Source: Cystobacter ferrugineus
GTDB taxonomy: Bacteria; Myxococcota; Myxococcia; Myxococcales; Myxococcaceae
Assembly (NCBI RefSeq): GCF_001887355.1
Contig: NZ_MPIN01000001.1
Location: 372,001-436,000, forward strand
Direction: 5' to 3'
Length of the DNA stretch: 64,000 nt
Shown: one piece after another, positions 8,248 through 16,676 of the stretch
Layout: each line of letters starts with the position of its first letter
Position numbering within the stretch: the first letter of the stretch is position 1
The notes under the pieces: generated by a model
The model's database searches: none
Told to the model about the DNA's origin: nothing
The model's input: only the letters and a program-made list of their open reading frames with translations
Translations under genes and position numbers: made by a program

Positions 8248-9429
8248 ATGAAATCGGCACTCAAGCTTCCCGTCATCCTTGGCTCGGCCGCGGTGCTCGC
8301 GGTCTCCGCTCTCCTGCTGGACCAGCCCTTTCCGGGCACGCCCGTGAGGCCAACCGTGGCCCCCATCCCCAGGGCGGACGCGAATCAGCCCATCATCCAG
8401 ATTGCCCTGCTGCTGGACACCAGCGGCAGCATGGATGGCCTGCTGGACCAGGCCCGCTCGCAGCTATGGAACATCGTCAACCGCTTCTCCCACGCGAAGC
8501 GCGACGGCGTGGGGCCTCAGCTCCAGATTGCCCTGTACGCGTACGGCAACACCGACTCGGGCGCCAACTCCAGTGAGATCCGCCAGGTGCTGCCCTTCAC
8601 CACGGACCTGGACCTGCTCTCCGAGCACCTTTTCTCCCTGAGGACGTCCGGCGGCGACGAGCACTGCGGAGAGGTCATCCGCGACGCCTCCGCGCAGCTC
8701 GCCTGGAGCAAGGACCCGGACACCATGCGGCTCATCTTCATCGCCGGCAACGAGCCCTTCACCCAGGGCCCCGTCGACTTCGGTGACGCGGTGAAGAGTG
8801 CCCGCGAGCGCGGCATCACCGTCAACACCATCCACTGTGGCGACTACGAGCAGGGCGTCGCCGGGAGGTGGAAGGACGCGGCGGTGCTCGCCGACGGCAG
8901 CTACATGAACATCGACCAGAACCAGCGCGTGGTGGAGATCTCCGCGCCGCAGGACGCGGAGATTGCCCAACTGGGCGCGGAGCTGAACAAGACGTACGTC
9001 GCCTACGGCGCCGCCGGCAGGAAGAGCCAGTTGCGCCAGGAGGCGCAGGACAACAACTCGCGCGGCATCTCCATCTCCAGCATGGTGTCCCGCTCCGTGG
9101 CCAAGTCGTCCGGTTACTACTCGAACGAGAGCTGGGATCTGGTGGACGCGGTGAAGAAGAACCAGGTGGACGTGGCGTCCGTCCGGGCCGAGGACCTGCC
9201 GGAGCCGATGCGCGGGCTGGACGCCGCCGGCCGCAAGGCATGGCTGGAGGCGCGCGAGCAGGAGCGGACGCGGCTCCAGCAGCGCATCCAGACGCTCAAC
9301 GCCGAGCGCCAGCAATTCCTCGCCCAGGCGCGCGAGCAGCAGGCCGCTCCGGGGGCGGACACGCTGGAAGGGGCCATCGGCCAGGTCGTGGAGCGCGAGG
9401 CCAGGAAGCGTCACCTCACGCTGGAGTAG
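8248..9429 (+). CDS. Exported von Willebrand factor A domain protein
   Basis: This 393-residue protein has an N-terminal signal or anchor segment (VILGSAAVLAVSALLL) followed by a vWA domain. The domain has an intact metal-ion-dependent adhesion site: DTSGSMDG near residue 58 and LRTSGGDEHCGE further on. The last 130 residues are polar and rich in Glu, Gln and Arg (REQERTRLQQRIQTLNAERQ), probably a coiled coil. The start at 8248 has GAAAGGA seven bases upstream. It is followed after 9 bases by a two-component pair and may be co-transcribed with it. The binding partner is unknown. Confidence 0.85.
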   Translation: MKSALKLPVILGSAAVLAVSALLLDQPFPGTPVRPTVAPIPRADANQPIIQIALLLDTSGSMDGLLDQARSQLWNIVNRFSHAKRDGVGPQLQIALYAYGNTDSGANSSEIRQVLPFTTDLDLLSEHLFSLRTSGGDEHCGEVIRDASAQLAWSKDPDTMRLIFIAGNEPFTQGPVDFGDAVKSARERGITVNTIHCGDYEQGVAGRWKDAAVLADGSYMNIDQNQRVVEISAPQDAEIAQLGAELNKTYVAYGAAGRKSQLRQEAQDNNSRGISISSMVSRSVAKSSGYYSNESWDLVDAVKKNQVDVASVRAEDLPEPMRGLDAAGRKAWLEAREQERTRLQQRIQTLNAERQQFLAQAREQQAAPGADTLEGAIGQVVEREARKRHLTLE

Positions 9430-9438
9430 GATGCCGTC

Positions 9439-10146
9439 ATGGCCGCGCGCCGAGTGCTTGTCGTGGAGGATGACCCCGCCATCCGGCGTGGAATCGTGGA
9501 TGCCCTGCGCTTCGAGGGCTATGAGGTGCTCGAGGCCGGGGCCCGCGTGGAGGGACAGCGGCTGGCCGAGCGCACCCCCTGTGATCTGGTGTTGCTGGAC
9601 CTGGTCCTTCCCGACGGGGACGGGCTGGAGCTGCTCCGGGCGGTGCGCAAGAGCCGCCCCACCCTCCCCGTCATCATCCTCACCGCCCGGGGCCAGGAAG
9701 AGGACCGGGTCAACGGCCTGAAGCTCGGCGCCGACGACTACGTGGTGAAGCCCTTCTCGGTGCGGGAGCTGCTGGCCCGGGCGGGCGCGGTGCTCCGCCG
9801 CTCGGCCGAGCGGCCCATGGGCACGGGCCGCATCGACTTCCCGGGAGGGCACTTCGAGGTGGAGCGGCGCGAGCTGAGCTTCGACGACGGCTCGCGGGTG
9901 GACCTGTCCGAGCGTGAAGCGGACGCGCTGCGCTACCTGGGTGACAACGCGGGGCGCGCCATCTCCCGCGAGGAGCTGCTGGAGCGGGTGTGGCACCTGC
10001 CCGCCCGGGGCGTGCAGACACGCACGGTGGACATGACCATGGCGCGCCTGAGGGAGAAGCTCCGGGACGACTCCGAGGAGCCCCGCGTCATCCTCACCGT
10101 CCGTGGCAAGGGCTACATGTTCGCCACGCGAGGCGCCGCCTCGTGA
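9439..10146 (+). CDS. OmpR/PhoB-family response regulator
   Basis: This 235-residue regulator has a receiver domain with the acidic pocket (VVEDDPAIR), phosphoacceptor aspartate in VLLDLVLPDGDG, threonine in IILTARG and lysine in VVKPFS. The C-terminal winged-helix domain (LSEREADALRYLGDNAGRAI to VRGKGYMFA) is the OmpR DNA-binding type. Its stop overlaps the GTG of the histidine kinase gene by four bases, so the two are a cognate pair by context. Target genes are unknown. Confidence 0.93.
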   Translation: MAARRVLVVEDDPAIRRGIVDALRFEGYEVLEAGARVEGQRLAERTPCDLVLLDLVLPDGDGLELLRAVRKSRPTLPVIILTARGQEEDRVNGLKLGADDYVVKPFSVRELLARAGAVLRRSAERPMGTGRIDFPGGHFEVERRELSFDDGSRVDLSEREADALRYLGDNAGRAISREELLERVWHLPARGVQTRTVDMTMARLREKLRDDSEEPRVILTVRGKGYMFATRGAAS

Positions 10147-11912
10147 TTCGCTCCTGGCGCATCTGGATCGCCGTGAGCGCGTGCCTGTGCCTGGCGCTGG
10201 CGGGGGTGGTGGCGCTGTCGGCCTTCGCCCTCCGGCTGGACCGCGCGGACCGTCAGGCCCGGGAGAGCGCGGCGCGGGAGGAGAACGCGCGGCTGGCGCT
10301 GTGGCGGCTGGACTCGGACCTGCTGCCGCTGGTGGCCCGGGAGAGCGCGGTGGCCCCGGAGGCCTACCGCCCCGTGTCCGCGGCGCGCGGGGTGCTCGAC
10401 CCGAAGCTGCGTCCCATGCCGGAAGGCGAGGCGCTGCTGGCCTCACCGCTGCTGTCCCCGCTCCCGGAGCATGTATTGCTCCACTTCCAGGTGGCCCCGG
10501 ATGGGACGGTGTCCTCGCCCCAGGTGGTGGAGCCCGGGCTGCGCGAGTCGGTGGGCGTCACGCTGCCCGCGTCCGAGCTGGCCACGCTGGAGGCCCGGCT
10601 CGGAAAGCTGCGGAGCCTGCTGGGCGGTACGGACCTCCGGCGGGCCCTGAGCGACCCGCCTCCGCGGGTCCGGCGTCCCGAGTCCAAGGTGCGCTACGAG
10701 AGCACGCTCGCCGAGGTCTCCCAGGTGGCGAAGAACGTGAGCGAGTTCAGCGCCCGCTCCCGGAGCGCGAGTCAGGCCCTCCGGGGGGTGAGCAACGCGA
10801 ACGCCTACGAGGACAACCTCCAGCGCGCCCCCGTGCGGCTCCAGCGGGGGGATGAAGCCGCGATGAAGGCCCTCTGGGTGGGGGACACGCTGCTCCTGGG
10901 GCGGCTCGTCTGGCTGGACGGGCGGGAGTACATCCAGGGCTGCTGGCTGGACTGGCCCGCGCTGCGCACGTGGCTGGTGGGACAGATTGGGGATCTGCTG
11001 CCCTCCGCGACGCTGGAGCCCGTCGCGGGCGGGCCGGCGCACGGAGATGGCCGGATGCTGGCGGCACTGCCGGTGCGGCTGGTGCCGGGGCAGGTGCCGG
11101 AGGGCGGGTATGACATGGCGTCCATCTCCTCGCTGCCGGTGGTGCTGACGGTGGCGTGGAGCGGCGTGCTGCTGGCGGGCGCGGCGGTGGTGGCGCTCCT
11201 GGTGGGCGTGGTGGCGCTGAGCGAGCGGCGGGGGGCGTTCGTCTCCGCGGTGACGCACGAGCTGCGCACGCCGCTGACGACGTTCCGGATGTACACGGAG
11301 ATGCTGGCGGCGGGCATGGTACCGGACGAGGCCCGGCGCCAGGAGTACTTCGACATCCTCCACCGCGAGGCGGAGCGACTGAGCCACCTGGTGGAGAACG
11401 TGCTGGCCTACGCCCGCATCGAGCGCGGGCGGGCGCCAGCCCGGCTGGAGCCGGTGGACATGCGCTCCATGGTGGGGCGGATGGAGGAGCGGCTGGCGCA
11501 GCGGGCGGCGGGGGCGGACATGGAGCTGTGCGTGGACGTGCCGGCGGGCGTCACGGTGCTGACGGACCCTTCCGCCGTGGAGCAGGTCCTCTTCAACCTG
11601 GTGGACAACGCGTCCAAGTACGCGGCTCCGTCGGTGGACCGGCGCATCCACGTGGAGGTGGAGCGGCGCCGGGGCCGGGTGGGCCTGGTGGTGAGGGACC
11701 ACGGGCCCGGCGTGGACGCGGTGACGGCGCGGCGCCTCTTCGAGCCCTTCTCCAAGTCCGTGCAGACGGCGGCGAAGACGGCGCCGGGCGTGGGGCTGGG
11801 ACTCGCCCTATGCCGGAGGCTGGCGCGGAGCATGAAGGCGGACCTCCGCCATGAGCGCGTGGCGGAGGGGGGAGCGCGGTTCGTGCTGTGGCTCCCTCCT
11901 CACGGAGCGTGA
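10143..11912 (+). CDS. Membrane sensor histidine kinase, partner of the upstream regulator
   Basis: This 589-residue kinase starts at a GTG coupled to the regulator gene (GTGA). An N-terminal membrane helix is followed by a large extracytoplasmic domain (about residues 40-330) with no recognised family, then a second helix (VVLTVAWSGVLLAGAAVVALLV). The HisKA box is VTHELRTPLTTFRMYTEML with the phosphoacceptor histidine. The ATPase domain has NLVDNASKYA (N box), DHGPGV (G1) and GVGLGLALCRRLA (G2). Its 3' end overlaps the convergent histidine kinase gene by 13 bases. Confidence 0.93.
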   Translation: MIRSWRIWIAVSACLCLALAGVVALSAFALRLDRADRQARESAAREENARLALWRLDSDLLPLVARESAVAPEAYRPVSAARGVLDPKLRPMPEGEALLASPLLSPLPEHVLLHFQVAPDGTVSSPQVVEPGLRESVGVTLPASELATLEARLGKLRSLLGGTDLRRALSDPPPRVRRPESKVRYESTLAEVSQVAKNVSEFSARSRSASQALRGVSNANAYEDNLQRAPVRLQRGDEAAMKALWVGDTLLLGRLVWLDGREYIQGCWLDWPALRTWLVGQIGDLLPSATLEPVAGGPAHGDGRMLAALPVRLVPGQVPEGGYDMASISSLPVVLTVAWSGVLLAGAAVVALLVGVVALSERRGAFVSAVTHELRTPLTTFRMYTEMLAAGMVPDEARRQEYFDILHREAERLSHLVENVLAYARIERGRAPARLEPVDMRSMVGRMEERLAQRAAGADMELCVDVPAGVTVLTDPSAVEQVLFNLVDNASKYAAPSVDRRIHVEVERRRGRVGLVVRDHGPGVDAVTARRLFEPFSKSVQTAAKTAPGVGLGLALCRRLARSMKADLRHERVAEGGARFVLWLPPHGA

Positions 11913-14155
11913 GCCAACCCGGCGGAGTTCAGGGGCAGCTCCAGGACGAAGGTGGCCCCCTGCCCCGCGCCCTCGCTGTGGACCGTCAGCGAGCCGCCCA
12001 TCTCCTGGGCCGCCAGCGAGCTGGAGTGCAGGCCAAAACCGTGGCCCTCCTGGCGCGTGGTGAATCCGTACTGGAAGATGCGCGTGAGCTGCTCCGGTGC
12101 GATTCCCATACCGGTGTCTCTCACCTCGATGCGAACGCGGTCGGCGGCGGCGAGCTCCAGCGTCACGGCCAGCCGCCGCTCCTCCGGCGGCACCACATCC
12201 ATGGCGTATTTGGCGTTGCTGAACAGGTTGACGAGGATCATCAGGACCTTGTGCTTGTCGGTGTGCACGGAGGGCAGTGGGGCGAATTGCCGCTCCACCT
12301 TCACCTGATGGCGGGAGAGACCGGCCGCGTTGATGCGCAGTGCGTCCTCCACCAACTCCGCCAGGCTGACCGGCTCCTGGAGCCGCGGCATCCGGGCATG
12401 GCTCTGTTGCACCTTGACGATGTCGCCGATGTGCTCGGTGTACCGGCCGATGTCACCGAGCAGCTCGAGCATGTTCCCCCGCTCGTCCAACAGGTTCTGC
12501 CCCAGCTTGTCCAGGAAAGGCAGGAGATGGCGCCCGCGCGCGTCCTGGGTGACGAAGGTCGTGAGCTCGCCCTGGTGCTCCTGGAGCATGTGGGCCACCC
12601 GGCCCACGTGCTCGAGCTTCATCCCGCTCATGCGCTCCCGGGCGAGCTGGGCCGCGGTGTAGACGCTGTTGAGGACATTGCCCACGTTGTGCAGCACGTT
12701 GGTGGCGATCTCCGCCATGCCCGCCTGCCGTGCCGCCCGCATGAGCTGCTGGTGGACATCCTTCAGCTCCCGGGTGCGCTCCTCGACCCGTTGCTCCAGG
12801 CCCTCGTTGGCCTGCCGCAGGGCCTCCTCGCGTTGCCGCACCTCCCGGGCCATCAGCTCGAAGGACCGGGCCAACTGTCCCAGCTCGTCCTCGCGTGAGC
12901 TCTCCAGGGAGACCCCGAAGTCGCCGGCCGTCACCTGGGCCGTGGCCTGGGTGAAGGTCTGGAGCGGGCGGGAGATCTGATCCCTGAGCACCCAGAACAT
13001 GATGAGCAGCTCCACGAGCAGTGACACGAGGCCGAACACCAGCACATAGCGCGCGGCCTCGATGGCTTTCGAGGTCACCACGCTCTCGGGCAGCACCGTG
13101 ACGAAGTTCCAGCCCGGGCCCTGCAGCCGCGCCACGGCGATGTACTCGCCGTACTCGGGCAGCTCCACCACGGTCTGCCCGGGCTCGCGGCGCTTCACCG
13201 CATCGAAGATGCTGCGCAGATGGGCCTGCTGAGCCGCGGTGGCGAGCCCCGGCCGCGAGCCCTCCGGCCTGGCGGCCAGGATGTCGTAGCCGCCCGTGGT
13301 GCTGTCCAGCTTGATGTCGGGATGGGCGACGAGCTGGCCATCATCGCGGAAGATGAGGTTGTGCGCGCCGGGCAGGTGATCGATGAGGGTGCGCGACAGC
13401 AACTCATCGACGATCACGTCGTTGCCGAGCGTCGCGACATGCTGGCCGTCCTGGTCCACCGGGGTGACGGCGGAGATCAGCCATTTTCCGGAGACGTCAT
13501 CCTTGTAGCTGCGGGTCCAGGCCATCCGCCGCTGGGGATTCTCCTGGGGCCGGACGATGATGGAGTACTCGGAGGAGAGCAGCGGGTAGTCGGGCGCGGC
13601 CTCCAGGGTCCAGTTGGGGACCTCCGGCCAGTAGAGCACGTTCACGCCCTCCGTCAGCATGATGTACGTGTTGGCGTTGCGGGTGCGGTAGGCGGGCCCG
13701 TATTGGGCGATCACGTCATACGCGGCCAGGAGCCGGCGTTGGAACGCGGCATCGACCTTCACGCCCGGGGCGACCCAGACGCCCGGTACCCGCGCTCCAT
13801 CGAAGCCCTGGGGCCGGGTACGAATCGTCCCATCGGGCCGGAGCTCGAACATGCCGTGGAAGCGGGAGGTGGGAGCCTCCTGGCTTCCGGCCTGGAGCCG
13901 CTCCTCGAAGGACTGCTTGATGAGGGCGTGGGCCTCCTCCACGAGGACGAAGATGGCCTGCTCCCGTTGGCCGCGCTCCTCGACGTGCCGGGCCAGATGC
14001 TCCAGGCTCTCGTCGCGCATGGTGCGGAGGATGTGGAGGTAGCTGACGAGGGTGGTCAGGGCGATGACCACCCCGATGCGCCCCGCCATCTGCAAGAGGG
14101 TTCGGCGCGCGAGGGTGGAACGGGCGTGGGATGGCTGCGGCACGTCCACCAGCAT
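11900..14155 (-). CDS. Sensor histidine kinase with Cache-type sensor and HAMP
   Basis: This 751-residue kinase has an N-terminal membrane helix (near residue 30), a long periplasmic region of Cache type (about 55-320; GKWLISAVTPVDQDGQHVATLG resembles the distal Cache core), then a second helix and a HAMP domain (SRPLQTFTQATAQVTAGDFG). A coiled coil leads to an atypical H-box, VLHNVGNVLNSVYTAA, of the HN-G-N type common in myxobacterial kinases. The ATPase part has NLFSNAKYAM, DTGMGIAPEQ and GHGFGLHSSSLAAQEMGG. No regulator is adjacent, so it is an orphan kinase here. The first ATG lies directly against AGGGG, so a start a few codons downstream is possible. Confidence 0.9.
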   Translation of the reverse strand: MLVDVPQPSHARSTLARRTLLQMAGRIGVVIALTTLVSYLHILRTMRDESLEHLARHVEERGQREQAIFVLVEEAHALIKQSFEERLQAGSQEAPTSRFHGMFELRPDGTIRTRPQGFDGARVPGVWVAPGVKVDAAFQRRLLAAYDVIAQYGPAYRTRNANTYIMLTEGVNVLYWPEVPNWTLEAAPDYPLLSSEYSIIVRPQENPQRRMAWTRSYKDDVSGKWLISAVTPVDQDGQHVATLGNDVIVDELLSRTLIDHLPGAHNLIFRDDGQLVAHPDIKLDSTTGGYDILAARPEGSRPGLATAAQQAHLRSIFDAVKRREPGQTVVELPEYGEYIAVARLQGPGWNFVTVLPESVVTSKAIEAARYVLVFGLVSLLVELLIMFWVLRDQISRPLQTFTQATAQVTAGDFGVSLESSREDELGQLARSFELMAREVRQREEALRQANEGLEQRVEERTRELKDVHQQLMRAARQAGMAEIATNVLHNVGNVLNSVYTAAQLARERMSGMKLEHVGRVAHMLQEHQGELTTFVTQDARGRHLLPFLDKLGQNLLDERGNMLELLGDIGRYTEHIGDIVKVQQSHARMPRLQEPVSLAELVEDALRINAAGLSRHQVKVERQFAPLPSVHTDKHKVLMILVNLFSNAKYAMDVVPPEERRLAVTLELAAADRVRIEVRDTGMGIAPEQLTRIFQYGFTTRQEGHGFGLHSSSLAAQEMGGSLTVHSEGAGQGATFVLELPLNSAGLAHAP

Positions 14156-14298
14156 CCCCTAGGGGATAGGGGCGCAGACAAGTGCACCGGGCAAGGGCTC
14201 ACCCAGAGTATGAGCCGTTGCTCGCGATGCGGGGGGCGGAAGACCGGGCAGGCCGACCATCCCCCCCCCCGCGGGCCCCACGCCCCAGAGCGGAAAGC

Positions 14299-14964
14299 TC
14301 AGGATGGGAGGCCGTCGAAGAAGTCGACCTTGCCGGTGTCCAGCGAGTAGTCCGCGCCCACCACCAGCAGCCCTTCCTCCTGGATGAGCCGCTCGAGCAG
14401 CCGGCTGCCGTGGCGCAAGTGGGCGCAGGACTGCCGCACGTTGGCGCGCACGGCCTCGTGCACCAGGCGCTCCTGCTCCACGTCCGGACCGGTGGCGCTC
14501 ACCACGCTCTCCACCGCGGGCCGGCACCGGTCCACGATGTCGTGGATGTTCTCCGACGGCGCGCCCACGCGGTGCTGGATGAAGTCCAGCGTGGCCTTGA
14601 TGGCGCCGCAGCGCGTGTGGCCCATCACCACCACCAGGCGCGTCCCGAAGGTGGCCGCCGCGAACTCCACGCTTCCCACCAGCGAGGGCGCCACCACGTT
14701 GCCCGCCACGCGGATGACGAAGAGGTCCCCCAGCCCCTGATCGAAGACGATCTCCGAGGGCACCCGGGAGTCCGAGCACGAGAGGATGGCGGCGAACGGA
14801 TTCTGCCGTACCGCCAGCAAGGCCCTCGCCGACTGGCCGATGGCCGTGTCCAGGCTTCGCACGTTCTGGACGAAGCGGTAGTTGCCATCGCGCAGACGCT
14901 GGAGGGCTTGATCGGCGGGAAGGGGGGCGGGAGGAATGCCAGCAATGGTCATGTCCGCGAGCAT
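14299..14964 (-). CDS. Beta-class carbonic anhydrase
   Basis: At 221 residues it has normal beta-CA length and would interconvert CO2 and bicarbonate in the cytosol. The zinc ligands are visible: cysteine and aspartate in LSCSDSRVPSE, and histidine and cysteine in VVMGHTRCGAIKA. The start is uncertain. An ATG at 14964 sits two bases after GGGAGGAG, and another at 14952 is 14 bases after it; both are four codons apart, and the true start is one of them. It is a single gene with no bicarbonate transporter nearby. Confidence 0.93.
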   Translation of the reverse strand: MLADMTIAGIPPAPLPADQALQRLRDGNYRFVQNVRSLDTAIGQSARALLAVRQNPFAAILSCSDSRVPSEIVFDQGLGDLFVIRVAGNVVAPSLVGSVEFAAATFGTRLVVVMGHTRCGAIKATLDFIQHRVGAPSENIHDIVDRCRPAVESVVSATGPDVEQERLVHEAVRANVRQSCAHLRHGSRLLERLIQEEGLLVVGADYSLDTGKVDFFDGLPS

Positions 14965-15298
14965 CTCCTCCCAGAAAGGGGGCCGTCCAGGGAGATTTCT
15001 ACCGCACACCCCATGGGAGGGCGGCCTGGGAATAGAGCGCGCAGCGGAGGGGGCCCGGGTGAGCCCTGCTGGAGGGCTGCAGAAGCCGGAGAGGAGGGGA
15101 TCCTGTCCTTTGCCGTGACGTGGCGAAGCGCTCAGCGGGTTGGCAGAGCCTGGTGAAGACCCGGAGCGGTAGCCCGAGTACTTGACGATTCACGAGACCG
15201 CCGCCCTGCTGAAGTGGGCAAGGCTGGTAGGCAGCGGGGCTGTTGCTGCATCGCCGCGTGCGTGTTGCACCGGCTGAAATGGGTGTGCCCCGAATACG
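14965..15298. other. Intergenic stretch, no gene recognised
   Basis: About 330 bases lie between the carbonic anhydrase gene and the IS701-like remnant. The part next to 14965 holds the carbonic anhydrase promoter. Open frames on both strands are short, have no ribosome site and resemble no family. It may include decayed mobile DNA, but nothing identifiable is left. Confidence 0.5.
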
Positions 15299-15312
15299 TG
15301 GCTCTCCCGCAG
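15299..15312 (+). repeat. Left terminal inverted repeat of the IS701-like element
   Basis: TGGCTCTCCCGCAG; the exact complement occurs at 15681-15694. Confidence 0.75.
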
Positions 15313-15330
15313 CTTGCGTGAAGCCTAGTA

Positions 15331-15672
15331 CTACTTGGTCACATACGATAGGGGCCAAGAGACAGAGCACAACGTGGCGTGGTGGTGGAAGCCGCGCCAC
15401 GAGCAGCCTTCAAAATGGTCCAATCCCACTTCTTGCTTCATCTCCTGGTAGTCGCGCTCCACCCTCCAGCGCAGCTTCCACAGGCGCACCAGCTTCTTGC
15501 GCGAGGTGTCCGCCGGCAATGAGCACAGCGCGTACTTCGCGTCCAGCAGCAGGCCCGTCAGGTACAGCTCCAGCGCTCGCCTCCTCTCGCTGCGCCCCGG
15601 TCTCTCCACCATCGTCTCCAGGTACTCGCTCAGCTCCCGGTCGAGCTGACTCATCTCTCGCCGTGTCATCAT
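15331..15672 (-). pseudogene. IS701-family transposase remnant, N- and C-termini fused in frame
   Basis: The 113-residue frame starts MMTRREMSQLDRELSEYLET, the N-terminus of IS701-family transposases. After residue 44 (LLLD) it jumps to the family's C-terminal region: RLWKLRWRVERDYQEMKQE, LDHFEGCSWRGFHHHATLC. A full transposase is about 400 or more residues, so roughly 300 residues including the first catalytic aspartates are missing, while the frame stays open. The glutamate-containing end is kept, but the protein cannot be an active DDE transposase. The junction is near 15540. Confidence 0.8.
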
Positions 15673-15680
15673 CACACGAA

Positions 15681-15694
15681 CTGCGGGAGAGCCA
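15681..15694 (-). repeat. Right terminal inverted repeat of the IS701-like element
   Basis: Reverse complement reads TGGCTCTCCCGCAG, identical to 15299-15312. Confidence 0.75.
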
Positions 15695-15920
15695 TAAACC
15701 GTGGCAAGCCCACTCGGCACATGACGCGCACCCGCGCCAACTCCATCAACGGGACGGCAAAGGCGGAGGCCGGTATCCGTCCGAAGGCTATTGTTCATTT
15801 GCTAGAAGGAGTTGCTTGAGGCGGCTCGCCAATGACTGTAGCCTGAGCAGAGGGCATCACGGGTCAATGCGAGCTGTGCGGCACCCGCATCTTTGCAACC
15901 TACATACAGGGGGAAACACA
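15695..15920 (+). promoter_or_regulatory. Upstream region of the T6SS accessory cassette
   Basis: This 226-base stretch has no gene and precedes six closely spaced genes on the plus strand, so it should hold their promoter. The last bases before the ATG at 15921 include GGGGGAAA, a usable ribosome site. No specific operator was recognised. Confidence 0.4.
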
Positions 15921-16664
15921 ATGAAGCGCTTGCCGTCTTCACCCCACACCTCCTCGCTCGAGGTGACGCTGGAGCCACTCTGGGAGAGTCACGTGGGGCA
16001 AATCGTTGCAACGGACGGCAAGGGCCGACCCATCGTGGACTTTGAGGGCAATCCCTTCGGGCCTCATGTTGCGCGCAAAACCGTGCGACTGGAGGCCGAC
16101 GAATTGCAGGCGGCTGTCGAGGCACGTCAGCCCGTGGAGCTGCGTTTCGAGGACGGGGACGCGCGCCGCCCCATCATCATGGCCCTCCTTCCTATAGCCC
16201 TCCGAAGCGCCCTGTCAGCGGCGCTCCCCTCCACTCCCACCGAGCCCGATGAGTCTCCCACGCGCGTACTCGAGGGACAGGATGGACTCTCCCTGCACTG
16301 TGGAGACGCCTCGCTGAGGCTGCTGCGCAACGGAAAGGTCGTCCTGAGGGGCAAGTCCATCGAAACGACGGCGGAGGGCACGCTCCGAGTCAAAGGCATG
16401 TCCGTCCAGCTAGACGGGCCGGGCGCCCACGCCACCCCAGCAGGCCGGAGGGAAGCGCTGCCCCAGGTGGCACCTGGCGCTCTTCAGGGAGTCGACACGG
16501 CGGACATTCACGTCATCCAAGGCAAGGAGAGTCTCGTCCTGAGGTGCGGCAGGGCCAGCCTGACGCTGCTGCGCAATGGGCGAATCCTCCTCAAAGGGAC
16601 ATACGTGGAGACGTGCGCCGAAGGCGTCAACCGCCTCCAAGCCGGCGCCGTCAAAATCAACTAG
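15921..16664 (+). CDS. DUF6484-type protein with two tandem repeats (T6SS accessory)
   Basis: This 247-residue protein has an N-terminal beta-rich part (GQIVATDGKGRPIVDFEGNP) typical of DUF6484 proteins found in T6SS effector loci. Two related segments follow: residues about 118-150 (LHCGDASLRLLRNGKVVLRG) and about 205-240 (LRCGRASLTLLRNGRILLKG, then VETCAEG). The repeat resembles the VgrG-tail pattern in which successive beta-turns extend a spike. No signal peptide or membrane segment is present. It heads the cassette, with GGGGGAAA eight bases before the start. The molecular role is not established; loading or spike extension is inference. Confidence 0.75.
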   Translation: MKRLPSSPHTSSLEVTLEPLWESHVGQIVATDGKGRPIVDFEGNPFGPHVARKTVRLEADELQAAVEARQPVELRFEDGDARRPIIMALLPIALRSALSAALPSTPTEPDESPTRVLEGQDGLSLHCGDASLRLLRNGKVVLRGKSIETTAEGTLRVKGMSVQLDGPGAHATPAGRREALPQVAPGALQGVDTADIHVIQGKESLVLRCGRASLTLLRNGRILLKGTYVETCAEGVNRLQAGAVKIN

Positions 16665-16676
16665 GGGGAAGTCGCC

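Larger units (their letters stand above)
15299..15694 (-). mobile_element. Internally deleted IS701-like element (MITE-like)
   Basis: This 396-base element has imperfect terminal inverted repeats: a perfect 14-bp TGGCTCTCCCGCAG at 15299-15312 and its complement at 15681-15694, with weaker matching for about eight more bases. Inside is one minus-strand frame that joins the first and last parts of an IS701-family transposase. The element is thus a non-autonomous derivative that kept both ends and lost its middle. No clear target duplication is seen. It lies directly upstream of the T6SS accessory cassette. Confidence 0.75.

Noticed and set aside
14965-15298. A coding gene in the gap before the IS701-like element
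   Set aside because: Frames on both strands are short or are continuations of shadows and have no ribosome site or motif.
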